A stretch of DNA of 64,000 nucleotides, taken from positions 1 to 64,000 of the forward strand of contig JBBRNO010000008.1 of assembly GCA_038230275.1 (NCBI GenBank), written 5' to 3'. This DNA is from JANXXV01 sp038230275 (lineage in GTDB: Bacteria > Acidobacteriota > Terriglobia > Bryobacterales > Bryobacteraceae). The translations under genes and the position numbers were made by a program. The notes beneath the pieces were generated by a model. It did not search any database. It worked only from the letters and a program-made list of their open reading frames with translations, and was not told the origin of the DNA. Shown piece by piece: positions 8,156-16,771 of the stretch; positions within the stretch are counted from its first letter, which is position 1; each line of letters opens with the position of its first letter.

Positions 8156-10459
8156 ATGAGTCTCGATCACATCCACGTCTTGCTGGTCGAAGATAACCCA
8201 GCCGATGCGCGTCTGCTGCGGGAAGCCGTCAAGGATGCCGCCGGGATATCGATCAGCCTCGTTCATGAAGAGACCCTGGAATGCGCGCTGAAACGCCTGG
8301 ATAACGAGCCATTTGATGTGATCATGCTCGACTTGTCACTTCCCGACGCCGAGGGTCTGGAAACCCTGGAACGCACCCATGGCCACTCGCCGAACCTGCC
8401 GATTGTCGTGTTGACCGGCCTGGACGACGAGGCGCTGGCGGTCCGGGCCGTCCGGGAAGGCGCGCAGGACTACCTGGTGAAAGGCCAGGTGACGGGCCAG
8501 GTACTGGTCCGTGCCATGCGCTATGCCACCGAACGGAAGCGCGCCATGGAAGAGCTACGAAAGAGCGAAGAATACTTCCGGTCGCTGATTGAAAACGCGC
8601 TGGACATCATCACTGTCTTGGACATGGCGGGCTCCATCCGTTACAGCAGCCCGTCTCTGGAGCGTATCCTCGGCTATCGGCCCGCCGCGTTGCACGGCAC
8701 CAACCTGCTCGCGCTGATTCATCCGGAGGATTGTGAGTGCTTCCTGGCGAAGCTCAAGGCCGAGGAAAACCTCGCGGGCTTTCCCCAACAATTCCAGTTC
8801 CGCCTGCGCCACCACGATGGCTCGTGGCGGGTGCTGGAAGCAATAGGGAAGCGCGCGGGCGACGACTCCCCCGTAGGCGGCTTCGTGATGAATTCCCGCG
8901 ATATTACCGAACGAACTCAGGCCGGAATCGCGCTGCAGGAAGCAAATGAAACCCTTCGGGCGGTGATTGAAACATCTCCACTCGCCATCTATTCGCTCGA
9001 TCTACAGGCGAATGTAAAAAGCTGGAACCACGCCGCCGAGAACATTTTTGGATTCTCCGCGGACGAAGTCATGGACGGCCCCCTGCCTCTGGTTTTCCCC
9101 GAACACAGCGTCGATTTCAGGTTCCGGTTCGAGCAGTGCATTCACGGCAACCGGCTGGTAGGCAACGAGGAAAGGTTTCAGCGGAAGGACGGCTCGGCCA
9201 TCGAAGTCAGTATTTGGAACGCGCTAGTGCGGGACGCCAACGGGAATGTCACTGGCATTGTCGCGGCCGTGGCCGACAATACGGAACGAAAGAAACTGGA
9301 GGAGCAATTCCGCCAATCGCAAAAAATGGAGGCCGTGGGCAGGCTGGCCGGTGGCGTCGCTCACGATTTCAACAACCTGCTGACGGTGATCACCGGTTAC
9401 TGTCAGATGATGGTGGATCAACTGTCACCGGCCGATCCGATGAGCGAAGATCTGCAGCAGGTTCTCAAGACGGCCGACCGCGCCACCACACTCACCAAAC
9501 AACTGCTCGCCTTTAGCCGGCAGCAAATCGTCCTGCCGAAAGTAGTTGCGCTGGATGCGTTGATCCGCGACATGGATCATATACTCAAGCGCCTGGCCGG
9601 AGAGGATATCGAACTGCGAATCGAAGGCTCCTGCGGCAAGGTCCGCGTGGACCCGGGCCAGATCGAACAGGTGATTGTGAACCTCGCGGTGAATGCGAGG
9701 GATGCCATGCCGGGTGGCGGAAAGCTCATTATTGAAACGGTGGATCGCGATTTCGACGAGTTTTCAGCGCAGTACGCACAGGGCCTGGCGCCCGGACCCT
9801 ATGTGCTAATGGCCGTGAGCGATACCGGCACTGGGATGGACGCCGTCACCCGGTCGCACTTGTTCGAGCCGTTCTTTACCACCAAAGAGCGAGGCCGCGG
9901 CACCGGCTTGGGTCTGTCCACCAGCTATGGAATCGTGAAACAGAACCAGGGCGCCATCCTGGTTTATTCCGAACCCGGGCTTGGCAGTACATTCAAGATC
10001 TACCTTCCGCGGGTGGACGAACCCAGCATTGTGCAGGCGCAACAGCCGGCCGAGCGCGTTAACTTCCGCGGCACCGAAACCGTGCTGGTGGTGGAGGATG
10101 AGGAAGGGGTCCGCCGGGTTCTTCTTGAGATGCTGCAACAGGCCGGATACCGGGTTCTGGGTGCGTGCGGTGGACAGGAAGCGATTGAAATGTGCCGCGC
10201 CAGCGATGATCCGGTTCAAGTGCTGATCACGGATGTGGTGATGCCGAAGATGGGAGGCCGTGAACTGGCCGCGCGCATCCGCCAGGTAACGCCCGGCATA
10301 AGGGTGCTTTTCGTTTCCGGGTATGCCGATAGCGTCGTTCTGCACCATGGGGCGCTGGAAGCCGATACGCATTTCCTGCAAAAACCGTTTACCGTGGAGC
10401 AGTTGGGCAGGAAAGTGCGAGAAGTGCTGGAGGCGCGGGCCGGGGATCTGCTATCCTGA
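8156..10459 (+). CDS. Hybrid sensor histidine kinase (REC-PAS-PAS-HisKA-HATPase-REC)
   Basis: This soluble 767-residue signalling protein has no transmembrane segment. An N-terminal receiver domain (1-125, phospho-acceptor D59) precedes two PAS domains (about 140-255 and 260-380). The dimerisation/phosphotransfer helix carries H403 in GGVAHDFNNLL. The ATPase domain (about 495-620) shows NLAVNARDA, DTGTGM and GRGTGLGLST. A second receiver domain follows (about 640-760, D693 in ITDVVMPKMGG). The GGVAHDFNNLL type is common in soluble kinases that respond to redox or metabolic cues through PAS domains. A separate HPt protein is encoded at 13013-13423 and might be a phosphorelay partner, but that is only proximity. 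The small gene at 10467 follows after 7 bases. Confidence 0.95.
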   Translation: MSLDHIHVLLVEDNPADARLLREAVKDAAGISISLVHEETLECALKRLDNEPFDVIMLDLSLPDAEGLETLERTHGHSPNLPIVVLTGLDDEALAVRAVREGAQDYLVKGQVTGQVLVRAMRYATERKRAMEELRKSEEYFRSLIENALDIITVLDMAGSIRYSSPSLERILGYRPAALHGTNLLALIHPEDCECFLAKLKAEENLAGFPQQFQFRLRHHDGSWRVLEAIGKRAGDDSPVGGFVMNSRDITERTQAGIALQEANETLRAVIETSPLAIYSLDLQANVKSWNHAAENIFGFSADEVMDGPLPLVFPEHSVDFRFRFEQCIHGNRLVGNEERFQRKDGSAIEVSIWNALVRDANGNVTGIVAAVADNTERKKLEEQFRQSQKMEAVGRLAGGVAHDFNNLLTVITGYCQMMVDQLSPADPMSEDLQQVLKTADRATTLTKQLLAFSRQQIVLPKVVALDALIRDMDHILKRLAGEDIELRIEGSCGKVRVDPGQIEQVIVNLAVNARDAMPGGGKLIIETVDRDFDEFSAQYAQGLAPGPYVLMAVSDTGTGMDAVTRSHLFEPFFTTKERGRGTGLGLSTSYGIVKQNQGAILVYSEPGLGSTFKIYLPRVDEPSIVQAQQPAERVNFRGTETVLVVEDEEGVRRVLLEMLQQAGYRVLGACGGQEAIEMCRASDDPVQVLITDVVMPKMGGRELAARIRQVTPGIRVLFVSGYADSVVLHHGALEADTHFLQKPFTVEQLGRKVREVLEARAGDLLS

Positions 10460-10466
10460 CAGAGAT

Positions 10467-10676
10467 ATGGCAATTCCGAATGTAAAGCGTTTTCGTATTA
10501 GCAGCCCAGATGGAGCCGACACAGCTACACTGATGGCCGTCCTGCCCAAAGATTGCGACGTGGATGCGTACTTGAAAGAAGCTGCGGGGCGTTTTGACTG
10601 GAAAGGCCACAAGGACGCCAAGGCCGCTCAGTTCAAGGTCCGCGTCGGTCAACAGAAACAGAAGAAAGCCAAGTAA
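10467..10676 (+). CDS. Small hypothetical protein, possibly co-transcribed with the hybrid kinase
   Basis: This 69-residue protein is not recognised. It starts MAIPNVKRFRISSPDGAD, seven bases after the kinase stop, behind a GACAGAGA purine stretch. It has no membrane segment. The C-terminus is very basic (VGQQKQKKAK), suggesting nucleic-acid or ribosome contact, but nothing firmer can be said. Confidence 0.6.
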   Translation: MAIPNVKRFRISSPDGADTATLMAVLPKDCDVDAYLKEAAGRFDWKGHKDAKAAQFKVRVGQQKQKKAK

Positions 10677-10686
10677 CTTTTCCTGG

Positions 10687-11970
10687 CTATTCGATGCGGG
10701 TCTTCAGACTGCGAACGGCCCGCAAACTCTCCTGCGCAACTTCCGAATCGGGATCTCTCGTCAAGGTGTCCAGCGGCGCGATAGAACTCTTGTCGCCGCT
10801 GACCGCCAGAATGCGCGAGATGCCGATTTTTTCATCCCTAGTCCCTTGCAGCGCGGCAGCATTCAGGGCCGCTCTCATCACTGGAACACGAGCCAGTTCG
10901 GTCAGGTACGCCTGAGCGATCTGATGCCGCTGTTTCGAATTCAGCGTGTCGATTAGATATTGCGCCGGAGACAGCTGGGAGATTTCCGTTTTCCCCAGAC
11001 TTACCAGCGCGAAAGCCAAGGCGAGCCGGGGCGCTGGCTTCCTCTCGGCGTCGAAGCTGCCTTCCAAGACCGATAAATCCGCCGGATTTTTCAGCCGTGC
11101 ATAGCCTTCAAAAGCGGCGGCGCGGATGCCGTCGTCCTTGTCATGCAGCGCCCGTTCGAAGTAGGGCCGGTTTTCCGGTTGCGGCACCATCGCCAGCGCG
11201 GATAGCGCCGCGCGGCGAATCTTCTCGTTCCGTGCCCGGTCATAGGCCTTCTGCAATTCCGGATTCGCTTCCTTACTCATCAGCAGCCCAACGGTTTCCA
11301 GTGCCGCGATCTGGATCTTCTCGTTAGGATCGCGCAGCAGAAAGGTGATTTTCGGCGCGATGGCCGGGTCGCGCATCTTCTGCAGCGCAACCAGGGATTC
11401 GTAAATTACCGTGTCGTCCTTCGTTCGCAGCGCTTCGAGAAGATCCGGTATGGCGGTCTTGCCGCGAAGGATTCCCACGGCGCGAGCGGCGCTTGCCCTC
11501 GACTCCATGCTCGCTCCGCCCTTTGCCAGCCGCCCCAGGGCAGCGATGACGTCCTCCCGGACAATCACATAAACCGGAATGATCTGTTCGTCTTTTTCGA
11601 CGAATTTGCTCTTGAGCAGGCTTCCTACCCGCTGAATGCTGCTGGTCTGTAGATATCCGGGCAGATAGAAATTGACCAAGCCTTCGGTAGCGCGCACCTG
11701 GACGGAGGCGTCGTTATCCTGGGTGGCCTGGAGGAGCGGATCGATGCTGTTCTTGCCGCCAATCTCAGAGATTGCTTTTACGGCTTCAAAGCGCACGTTT
11801 CCGTCGGCGTCCGAGAGCAGCGGCTTCAGCTTGTCAATTGCGCCGGGGCCTTCCTTCACGGCTTCGCGGGCGGCCTTGACGCGCTGTTTAGGCTCGGTGC
11901 TGGTGAGATCCTGGCTGTACAGAATCGCAGTGGAGCAGAACAGTAGGGCAATACTTGGAATTCGAGTCAT
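10687..11970 (-). CDS. Secreted HEAT-repeat protein
   Basis: The 427-residue protein has a signal peptide (MTRIPSIALLFCSTAILYSQ) and then about eight to ten HEAT-like two-helix repeats through the whole length. Typical repeat cores are GNVRFEAVKAISEIGG, ASVQVRATEGLVNF and DGIRAAAFEGYARLKN. Such scaffolds mediate protein-protein contacts in the periplasm. No catalytic domain is visible. A second secreted HEAT-repeat protein is encoded at 51102. It is convergent with the small gene at 10467. Confidence 0.8.
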   Translation of the reverse strand: MTRIPSIALLFCSTAILYSQDLTSTEPKQRVKAAREAVKEGPGAIDKLKPLLSDADGNVRFEAVKAISEIGGKNSIDPLLQATQDNDASVQVRATEGLVNFYLPGYLQTSSIQRVGSLLKSKFVEKDEQIIPVYVIVREDVIAALGRLAKGGASMESRASAARAVGILRGKTAIPDLLEALRTKDDTVIYESLVALQKMRDPAIAPKITFLLRDPNEKIQIAALETVGLLMSKEANPELQKAYDRARNEKIRRAALSALAMVPQPENRPYFERALHDKDDGIRAAAFEGYARLKNPADLSVLEGSFDAERKPAPRLALAFALVSLGKTEISQLSPAQYLIDTLNSKQRHQIAQAYLTELARVPVMRAALNAAALQGTRDEKIGISRILAVSGDKSSIAPLDTLTRDPDSEVAQESLRAVRSLKTRIE

Positions 11971-12034
11971 AAGCGAAAGATGGCCTACAAGCCACTAAAG
12001 CTGGTATAAAAGCCACCACTGACGGTAAGACGCG

Positions 12035-12880
12035 CTAGCGGACGAATTCGACGGTGACCTTGTTTGGAATTAAGCCCGCCTCAAACCCCATGTCCAGCAG
12101 TTTCTGTGCCGCCTTGGGAATCAGGTCGCCGGCATCCACGGTGTAGTGGTTCACATACATCCCAACGAACTTTTCGGCAAGCGAAGGCTCCATGTCGCGG
12201 GCGAACTGCAGCGCATAGTTCAGCGCCTCTTCATGATTGTCGAGCGCATACTGAATGCTTTCGCGCATCACCCGGCAACACTCCGTTTGAACATCCTTCG
12301 AAAGAGTTCGCAACAGGGCATTGGCTCCCAGCGGCAAGGGCAGGCCGTACAGTTTCTTCCACGTTTTGCCCAGGTCCATAATGTTATGGAACCCGCCTTT
12401 CCCGTACGTTAACTGGGCTTCGTGAATCACCAGCCCGGCATCGACGGAATGTTCGGATACCGCGTCCGTAATCTTGTCAAAGGGGACCACAACCGGCTCA
12501 AAGTCAGGCTCGATCAGCTTGAGCGCAAGATAGGCGGTTGTCATCTTACCGGGAATGGCGATCTTCTTGCCCTTCAGCTCCTCAGGCGCCATCGGCCGCG
12601 AGCTGATCAACATGGGGCCGTACCCATCACCGACACTGGAACCGCTGGCCATCAGCAGATACTTGTCGGCAACGTAAGGATAGGCGTGATAGGAGATCGC
12701 CGTCAATTCATAAACGCCCTGCATCGCCTTGCGATTCAGAGTCTCAATATCTTCAAGTACGTGCCGGAAGGTCACGATTTTGGAACGAATTTTCTTGGTC
12801 GCGAGACCATAGAACATGAAGGCATCGTCCGAGTCCGGACTGTGGGCGCAAACGATTTCCTGCACTGGAGTAGTTGTCAT
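12035..12880 (-). CDS. MqnD/MqnA-family menaquinone biosynthesis enzyme
   Basis: The 281-residue protein has the two-lobed periplasmic-binding-protein fold of the MqnA/MqnD family, without a signal peptide, so it is cytoplasmic. The N-terminal SPDSDDAFMFYGL corresponds to the SPcPNDtf motif of 1,4-dihydroxy-6-naphthoate synthase, and VIHEAQLTYG matches the family's conserved VIHExR-like strand. MqnD cleaves cyclic dehypoxanthinyl-futalosine in the futalosine route to menaquinone. The sequence diverges from textbook MqnD, so it may be a paralogue. No other mqn gene is in the window. Confidence 0.7.
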   Translation of the reverse strand: MTTTPVQEIVCAHSPDSDDAFMFYGLATKKIRSKIVTFRHVLEDIETLNRKAMQGVYELTAISYHAYPYVADKYLLMASGSSVGDGYGPMLISSRPMAPEELKGKKIAIPGKMTTAYLALKLIEPDFEPVVVPFDKITDAVSEHSVDAGLVIHEAQLTYGKGGFHNIMDLGKTWKKLYGLPLPLGANALLRTLSKDVQTECCRVMRESIQYALDNHEEALNYALQFARDMEPSLAEKFVGMYVNHYTVDAGDLIPKAAQKLLDMGFEAGLIPNKVTVEFVR

Positions 12881-12972
12881 AAGGTACGGACTTAAAACAA
12901 TATAGCAGACCGAACCCGTTTACCCCTTTCCATCGGCTGTTTAGGCGCGTAAAGCGCTTTGTTGGAAACTCG

Positions 12973-13014
12973 GGGCTTGAATCTCTGGGCTTGAATCTCT
13001 GGGCTTGAAACTCT
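12973..13014. repeat. Three tandem 14-bp repeats
   Basis: The unit GGGCTTGAATCTCT is repeated at 12973-12986 and 12987-13000, with a one-base variant at 13001-13014 that runs into the stop codon of the HPt gene. It is a short slippage-type repeat in the intergenic space. Confidence 0.9.
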
Positions 13015-13423
13015 AATGGTTGCCGAGGTTCCTCAGTTCCGGATGAAGAGCAAGGAGAACCGCTTCCAGCTCAGCGAATGCGGAGGGGGCGCGGTCCAAA
13101 TTCCTAGCTCGACCCATGGTCTCCAACCGGAATGCAGCGTCGACCGCAGACCGCGCTTCAAAGTTAGCGACAGATCCCTTCAAGCTATGTGCACTGCGCT
13201 CCAACCCCGCTGCGTCACCGTTCTTCAATGCAACCCGGATGTCCTGAATCAGAGTGGGATACTCCGCCAGGAACAATTCGGCGATCTCTCGAAGCAGTTC
13301 TTCGTCCCCTCCGATGCGGTCGAGCGCGGCGGAGCGATCAAAAAGTACAGCAGACTGAAATCCGGGCTTCATTGTCGGATCAACATCCTCTCTGACTACC
13401 TCTTCGACCAAAACCTCGCACAT
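13013..13423 (-). CDS. Histidine phosphotransfer (HPt) domain protein
   Basis: The 136-residue protein contains one HPt four-helix bundle. The phospho-acceptor histidine lies in AHSLKGSVANF, preceded by ELFLAEYPTLIQDIRVAL, which is the standard helix order. It would relay phosphate between a hybrid kinase and a response regulator. The N-terminal 25 residues are non-conserved, and an internal Met at residue 18 is an alternative start. It stands alone, so its partner kinase is unknown; the hybrid kinase at 8156 is the nearest candidate. Confidence 0.85.
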   Translation of the reverse strand: MCEVLVEEVVREDVDPTMKPGFQSAVLFDRSAALDRIGGDEELLREIAELFLAEYPTLIQDIRVALKNGDAAGLERSAHSLKGSVANFEARSAVDAAFRLETMGRARNLDRAPSAFAELEAVLLALHPELRNLGNH

Positions 13424-13587
13424 GAGTAGACCACTTTAGAACCGTTGGAACGAATCCGCCAAGCACCCGGTGCGATTACTAAGCAATTGTACTGCGTTCT
13501 AGACTACGCAATGTGGCATAAGTCGGATGGCGTGGCCGGGGATGAGGCGGTTACGAGTTAGGAGTTGTAGCAGCAAAGTGTAGTAAG

Positions 13588-14436
13588 ATGGAAATTCGGT
13601 GGAGGTGCATCTTCCCCAGTCGATGGCTACTCGCAGTTCTGCCTAATATCGACAAGTTCGCCGCACGGAGCATTCCGGCGGCAATGTTCAACCTCGTCTT
13701 CCCAGACGAGTGCCGCGTCTGCGGCTTGCCGCTTCGCGAAATATCCAAAATCCCCGTGTGTGCTGTGTGTCTTTGCGCGCCTAGACCACTGGTTGCCGCT
13801 TATTTCTGCACCGGCTGCAACACACCATTCCTAAACGCATTTCCGCTGGATGAGAACGGACGCTGTGGTTTGTGCCGCCGCGGGCTCACGGCTTTCGACG
13901 CTGCCTTCTCCTACGGAGAATACGACGGGCCGCTGCGCAAGCTGATCCATCTTTTCAAATACGAGCGGCTGAAACCGTTGGCGCGCCCGTTGGGCAAACT
14001 GCTTGCGTCCGCCTTGCCGCGCGAGTGGCGATACGACATGGTGGTCCCGATGCCACTCCACTGGAGGCGCAGCTGGGAGCGTGGCTTCAATCAATCGGAA
14101 TTGCTTGCGAGGGTGGTAGCGGTAAGACTCGGAGCGCCGTTGGTAAAAGCGGTGCGCCGCACGCGCCGGACTCCGTCGCAGGCTGGACTCACCAACGCGC
14201 AACGCCGCAACAACGTGGCGGGCGCTTTCGTCTGCAATAAGAGATTTTCAGTGAAGGGCCGGCATGTACTGCTGGTGGACGATGTACTAACCACTGGCGC
14301 GACTGCCGGCGCGTGCGCCGCCGTTTTGAAACGGGCTGGCGCGAAGCGAGTGACGGTCCTGACCCTGGCACGCGTGGACCGCCGTAAATCGACTGTCGTG
14401 AGTTCAACATCTGATTTCCTGTTAACTGGAGCCTAG
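13588..14436 (+). CDS. comF: ComF-family phosphoribosyltransferase-like protein
   Basis: The protein has 282 residues from the ATG at 13588, or 250 from 13684; the later start fits the usual ComF N-terminus (FNLVFPDECRVCG). A zinc-binding region with CRVCG, CAVC, CTGCN and CGLC precedes a type I phosphoribosyltransferase domain. The pyrophosphate/ribose loop is VLLVDDVLTTGATAG. Family members act in DNA uptake during competence or in recycling single-stranded DNA, and enzymatic activity is uncertain. The HNH nuclease gene starts 3 bases after its stop, so the two are probably co-transcribed. Confidence 0.88.
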   Translation: MEIRWRCIFPSRWLLAVLPNIDKFAARSIPAAMFNLVFPDECRVCGLPLREISKIPVCAVCLCAPRPLVAAYFCTGCNTPFLNAFPLDENGRCGLCRRGLTAFDAAFSYGEYDGPLRKLIHLFKYERLKPLARPLGKLLASALPREWRYDMVVPMPLHWRRSWERGFNQSELLARVVAVRLGAPLVKAVRRTRRTPSQAGLTNAQRRNNVAGAFVCNKRFSVKGRHVLLVDDVLTTGATAGACAAVLKRAGAKRVTVLTLARVDRRKSTVVSSTSDFLLTGA

Positions 14437-14439
14437 TTG

Positions 14440-14967
14440 ATGATCAGTCTGGATCGATTGCACAAACCCGTCCTTGTTCTGAATGCGAGCTTCGAACCGA
14501 TCAATATCTGTGCGGCGCGGCGAGCGCTGGTCCTGGTGCTGAAAGGCGTGGCCTCAGCCGAAGAACACGCAACCAGCAACGTTCATTCGTCACGGCAGAG
14601 CATTCGACTGCCATCCGTGATCCGGCTGCTGGAATACCGCCGGATTCCCCACCAGACTCGGGCTCTCTCGCGGAAAAATATCCTGATGCGCGATCGCTAT
14701 ACTTGCCAGTATTGCGGGAAGTCCACTCCGTCGGGCGTGCTGACGCTGGATCATGTTGTTCCGCGATCCCGTTCTGGCGAGACTACATGGGAAAACCTGG
14801 TAGCTTGCTGCCATTACTGCAATAACAAGAAAGGGAACCGCACGCCGGAAGAAGCGGGGATGAAGCTGGCTCGCGCACCGCGGCCGTTCAGCCTGCATAC
14901 CAGCCGGCATTTGATGCGGCTGCTGGCGAAGAGCGACGATCAGTGGCGCAAGTATCTGTTCTATTAA
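14440..14967 (+). CDS. HNH endonuclease
   Basis: The 175-residue protein has a C-terminal HNH domain: CQYCGK, then LDHVVPRSRSG (first histidine), WENLVACCHYCNNKKGN (asparagine and second metal site). The two CxxC pairs bind structural zinc. The ATG at 14440 is used because a GGAG lies 9 bases upstream; a TTG at 14437 also exists. The N-terminal region (VLVLNASFEPINICAARRAL) is characteristic of a widespread, chromosomally conserved HNH family of unknown cellular role that is not tied to mobile elements. It is translationally close to comF, which supports a DNA metabolism role. Confidence 0.9.
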   Translation: MISLDRLHKPVLVLNASFEPINICAARRALVLVLKGVASAEEHATSNVHSSRQSIRLPSVIRLLEYRRIPHQTRALSRKNILMRDRYTCQYCGKSTPSGVLTLDHVVPRSRSGETTWENLVACCHYCNNKKGNRTPEEAGMKLARAPRPFSLHTSRHLMRLLAKSDDQWRKYLFY

Positions 14968-14999
14968 CGCCGCGTTTGAGAGATGGCTGGATGACTTGG

Positions 15000-15062
15000 G
15001 TTATCCGCGTGCATCTGCGTGTATCAGCGGCTAAAGAATTGGCCGCGGATGCACACAGATAA
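15000..15062. repeat. Dispersed palindromic repeat, copy 2 (centre inverted)
   Basis: The outer sequence GTTATCCGCGTGCATC matches copy 1 (35-105) in direct orientation, while the centre GTATCAGCGGCTAAAGAATT matches it in reverse. It lies between the convergent HNH and infC genes and could also form a hairpin that separates them. Confidence 0.8.
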
Positions 15063-15075
15063 TGGTTTCTCGCCC

Positions 15076-15660
15076 TTAATGAACCGCTGGCTTTTCTTTC
15101 GCCGCTTCCTTCGGCTTTTCGGTCTTCACCGGGCTGATGATGACGTGCGCGTTGCGGCCTTCCAGCCGCGGTGAGCCTTCCACAGTGCCGTGCCCAACCA
15201 GATCCTCGGCAAAACGGAGCAGGAGTTTCTTGCCCAGGTCCACATGGGCGATCTCGCGGCCACGGAACTGAACCACCGCTTTCACGCGATTCCCTTCTCC
15301 AAGAAAACGGATGGCGTGATTCTTCTTGAAGTCGTAATCATGATCGTCGGTGTTGGGACGGAACTTCAGTTCCTTCACCTGAATCACATGCTGCTTCTTC
15401 TTCGCCTCGTGCTGCTTCTTCTTGTTTTCGTATTGCCACTGGCCGTAATCCATCGCCTTGGCAACGGGAGGCTCCGCGGTGGGAGCAATCAGAATCAGGT
15501 CAAGCCCCATATCCTGCGCCTTTCGGACCGCTGCCGGCGTAGCCATGATTTCTACAGATCCGTCGGGAAATACCGCGCGAACTTCGCGGACGCGAATCGC
15601 CTCGTTTACGTTCTCTCTGATGCGTGGACGGCGAGGAGGAAAGTTTCTGGGTGGAATCAT
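15076..15660 (-). CDS. infC: Translation initiation factor IF-3
   Basis: The 194-residue IF-3 controls start-codon and initiator-tRNA selection on the 30S subunit. The N domain begins RPRIRENVNEAIRVREVR, the linker is the basic YENKKKQHEAKKKQH, and the C domain includes KELKFRPNTDDHDYDFK and KAVVQFRGREIAH. A lysine/glutamate/alanine-rich tail of about 20 residues extends past the usual end. It starts at an ATG, not the rare AUU used in enterobacteria. The customary downstream partners rpmI and rplT are absent; the palindromic repeat follows instead. Confidence 0.97.
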   Translation of the reverse strand: MIPPRNFPPRRPRIRENVNEAIRVREVRAVFPDGSVEIMATPAAVRKAQDMGLDLILIAPTAEPPVAKAMDYGQWQYENKKKQHEAKKKQHVIQVKELKFRPNTDDHDYDFKKNHAIRFLGEGNRVKAVVQFRGREIAHVDLGKKLLLRFAEDLVGHGTVEGSPRLEGRNAHVIISPVKTEKPKEAAKEKPAVH

Positions 15661-15688
15661 CGAGTTAAACGGAAGAACAATCTAGCCA

Positions 15689-15704
15689 TGATACAAATGT
15701 ATCA
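15689..15704. promoter_or_regulatory. Inverted repeat, possible operator
   Basis: TGATACA-AA-TGTATCA is a perfect 7-bp inverted repeat with a 2-base spacer. It lies 29 bases upstream of infC, in the region shared with the divergent CsgG-like gene. No regulator can be assigned. Confidence 0.4.
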
Positions 15705-15730
15705 GATTTCCGGGCCGTCCAAACAGGTCC

Positions 15731-15759
15731 TGCTTTACGTATGAATAGATAGCTATAAT
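15731..15759 (+). promoter_or_regulatory. Possible sigma-70 promoter of the CsgG-kinase operon
   Basis: A consensus -10 TATAAT sits at 15754-15759, 34 bases before the ATG at 15794. The sequence 17 bases upstream (TGCTTT at 15731) is a poor -35, so this would be a weak or activator-dependent promoter. Confidence 0.35.
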
Positions 15760-15793
15760 AATGTGGTCGTTATATAAGGCAGGAGCCTTCGCT

Positions 15794-16768
15794 ATGCGCA
15801 AGCTTTCAACCCTACTTTTCCTCGGTTCCCTTCTGAGCTTTCCGGCGTTCCCGCAACAGAAGCGGCGGGTCGCCGTTCTGAACTTCGATTACTCCACTGT
15901 TCAAAGCTACGTGAACTCACTATTCGGCGGCAACAACGATGTGGGCAAGGGAATCGCCGACTTGCTGGTGGAGAAAATGGTCAAGGGCAACGTCTATTCG
16001 GTGGTCGAGCGCAAGGCCCTCGACAAGATTATGGCGGAGCAGAATTTTTCCAACAGCGATCGTACCGATCCGAACACGGCCGCGAAGCTCGGCCGCATTC
16101 TCGGCGTGGATGCAATTGTGGTGGGCAGTATTACGCAGTTCGGACGCGATGACAAACAGACCAACCTGGGCGGCGGCGCCATTGGCGGCCTGACCAGCAA
16201 ATACGGCCTGGGCGGCGTTGGGAAGAAGAGCTCAAAGGCGGTGGTGGTGCTGAGTGCGCGGTTGATCAGTACCGACACAGCGGAGATTCTCGCGGTCGCG
16301 TCGGGTAAAGGGGAATCGACGCGCTCCGGTACGGCGCTGCTTGGTGCGGGCGGCTCGGTCGCAGGTTCGGCCGGCGGCGCTTACGACATGAAGAGTTCCA
16401 ATTTTGCCGACACCATTTTGGGCGAGGCCGTAACGGCGGCCGTGGACGGCCTATCCAGAGACCTGGACGGCAACGCCCAGCGGCTGCCGATTCGCAAGGT
16501 GGTGCTGGATGGGTTGGTGGCGGACGTGAGCGGCGACACCATCGTCCTTAACATTGGAAGTAAAGTGGGCGTAAAAGTAGGCGATGTGCTGCAAGTGAAG
16601 CGCATCGGCCGCGAGATCCGCGATCCCGCTACCGGTAAGGTGATCCGGCGCGATGAAAAGGCCCTCGGCCAGTTGACGGTAACGGAAGTGGACGAGCTTT
16701 CCGCCGTTGGGAAATTCTCGGGATCGGACAAGCCAAAGGTGGGCGACGCTGCCAAGGGCGGGCAGTAA
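15794..16768 (+). CDS. CsgG-family secreted protein
   Basis: The 324-residue protein has a signal peptide (MRKLSTLLFLGSLLSFPAFP) and a CsgG-like fold: RRVAVLNFDYSTV, GKGIADLLVEKMVKG, YSVVERKALDKIMAEQ and AKLGRILGVDAIVVGSI. Residues of about 230-320 form a beta-rich C-terminal domain (ISGDTIVLNIGSKVGV-like) seen in related 'FlgT/curli-assembly' proteins. Related proteins assemble outer-membrane export pores or act as periplasmic lipoproteins; here no lipobox cysteine is seen. The ATG at 15794 has AGGAG 10 bases upstream. The kinase gene starts 3 bases after the stop, so they form a two-gene operon. Confidence 0.85.
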   Translation: MRKLSTLLFLGSLLSFPAFPQQKRRVAVLNFDYSTVQSYVNSLFGGNNDVGKGIADLLVEKMVKGNVYSVVERKALDKIMAEQNFSNSDRTDPNTAAKLGRILGVDAIVVGSITQFGRDDKQTNLGGGAIGGLTSKYGLGGVGKKSSKAVVVLSARLISTDTAEILAVASGKGESTRSGTALLGAGGSVAGSAGGAYDMKSSNFADTILGEAVTAAVDGLSRDLDGNAQRLPIRKVVLDGLVADVSGDTIVLNIGSKVGVKVGDVLQVKRIGREIRDPATGKVIRRDEKALGQLTVTEVDELSAVGKFSGSDKPKVGDAAKGGQ

Positions 16769-16771
16769 GCC

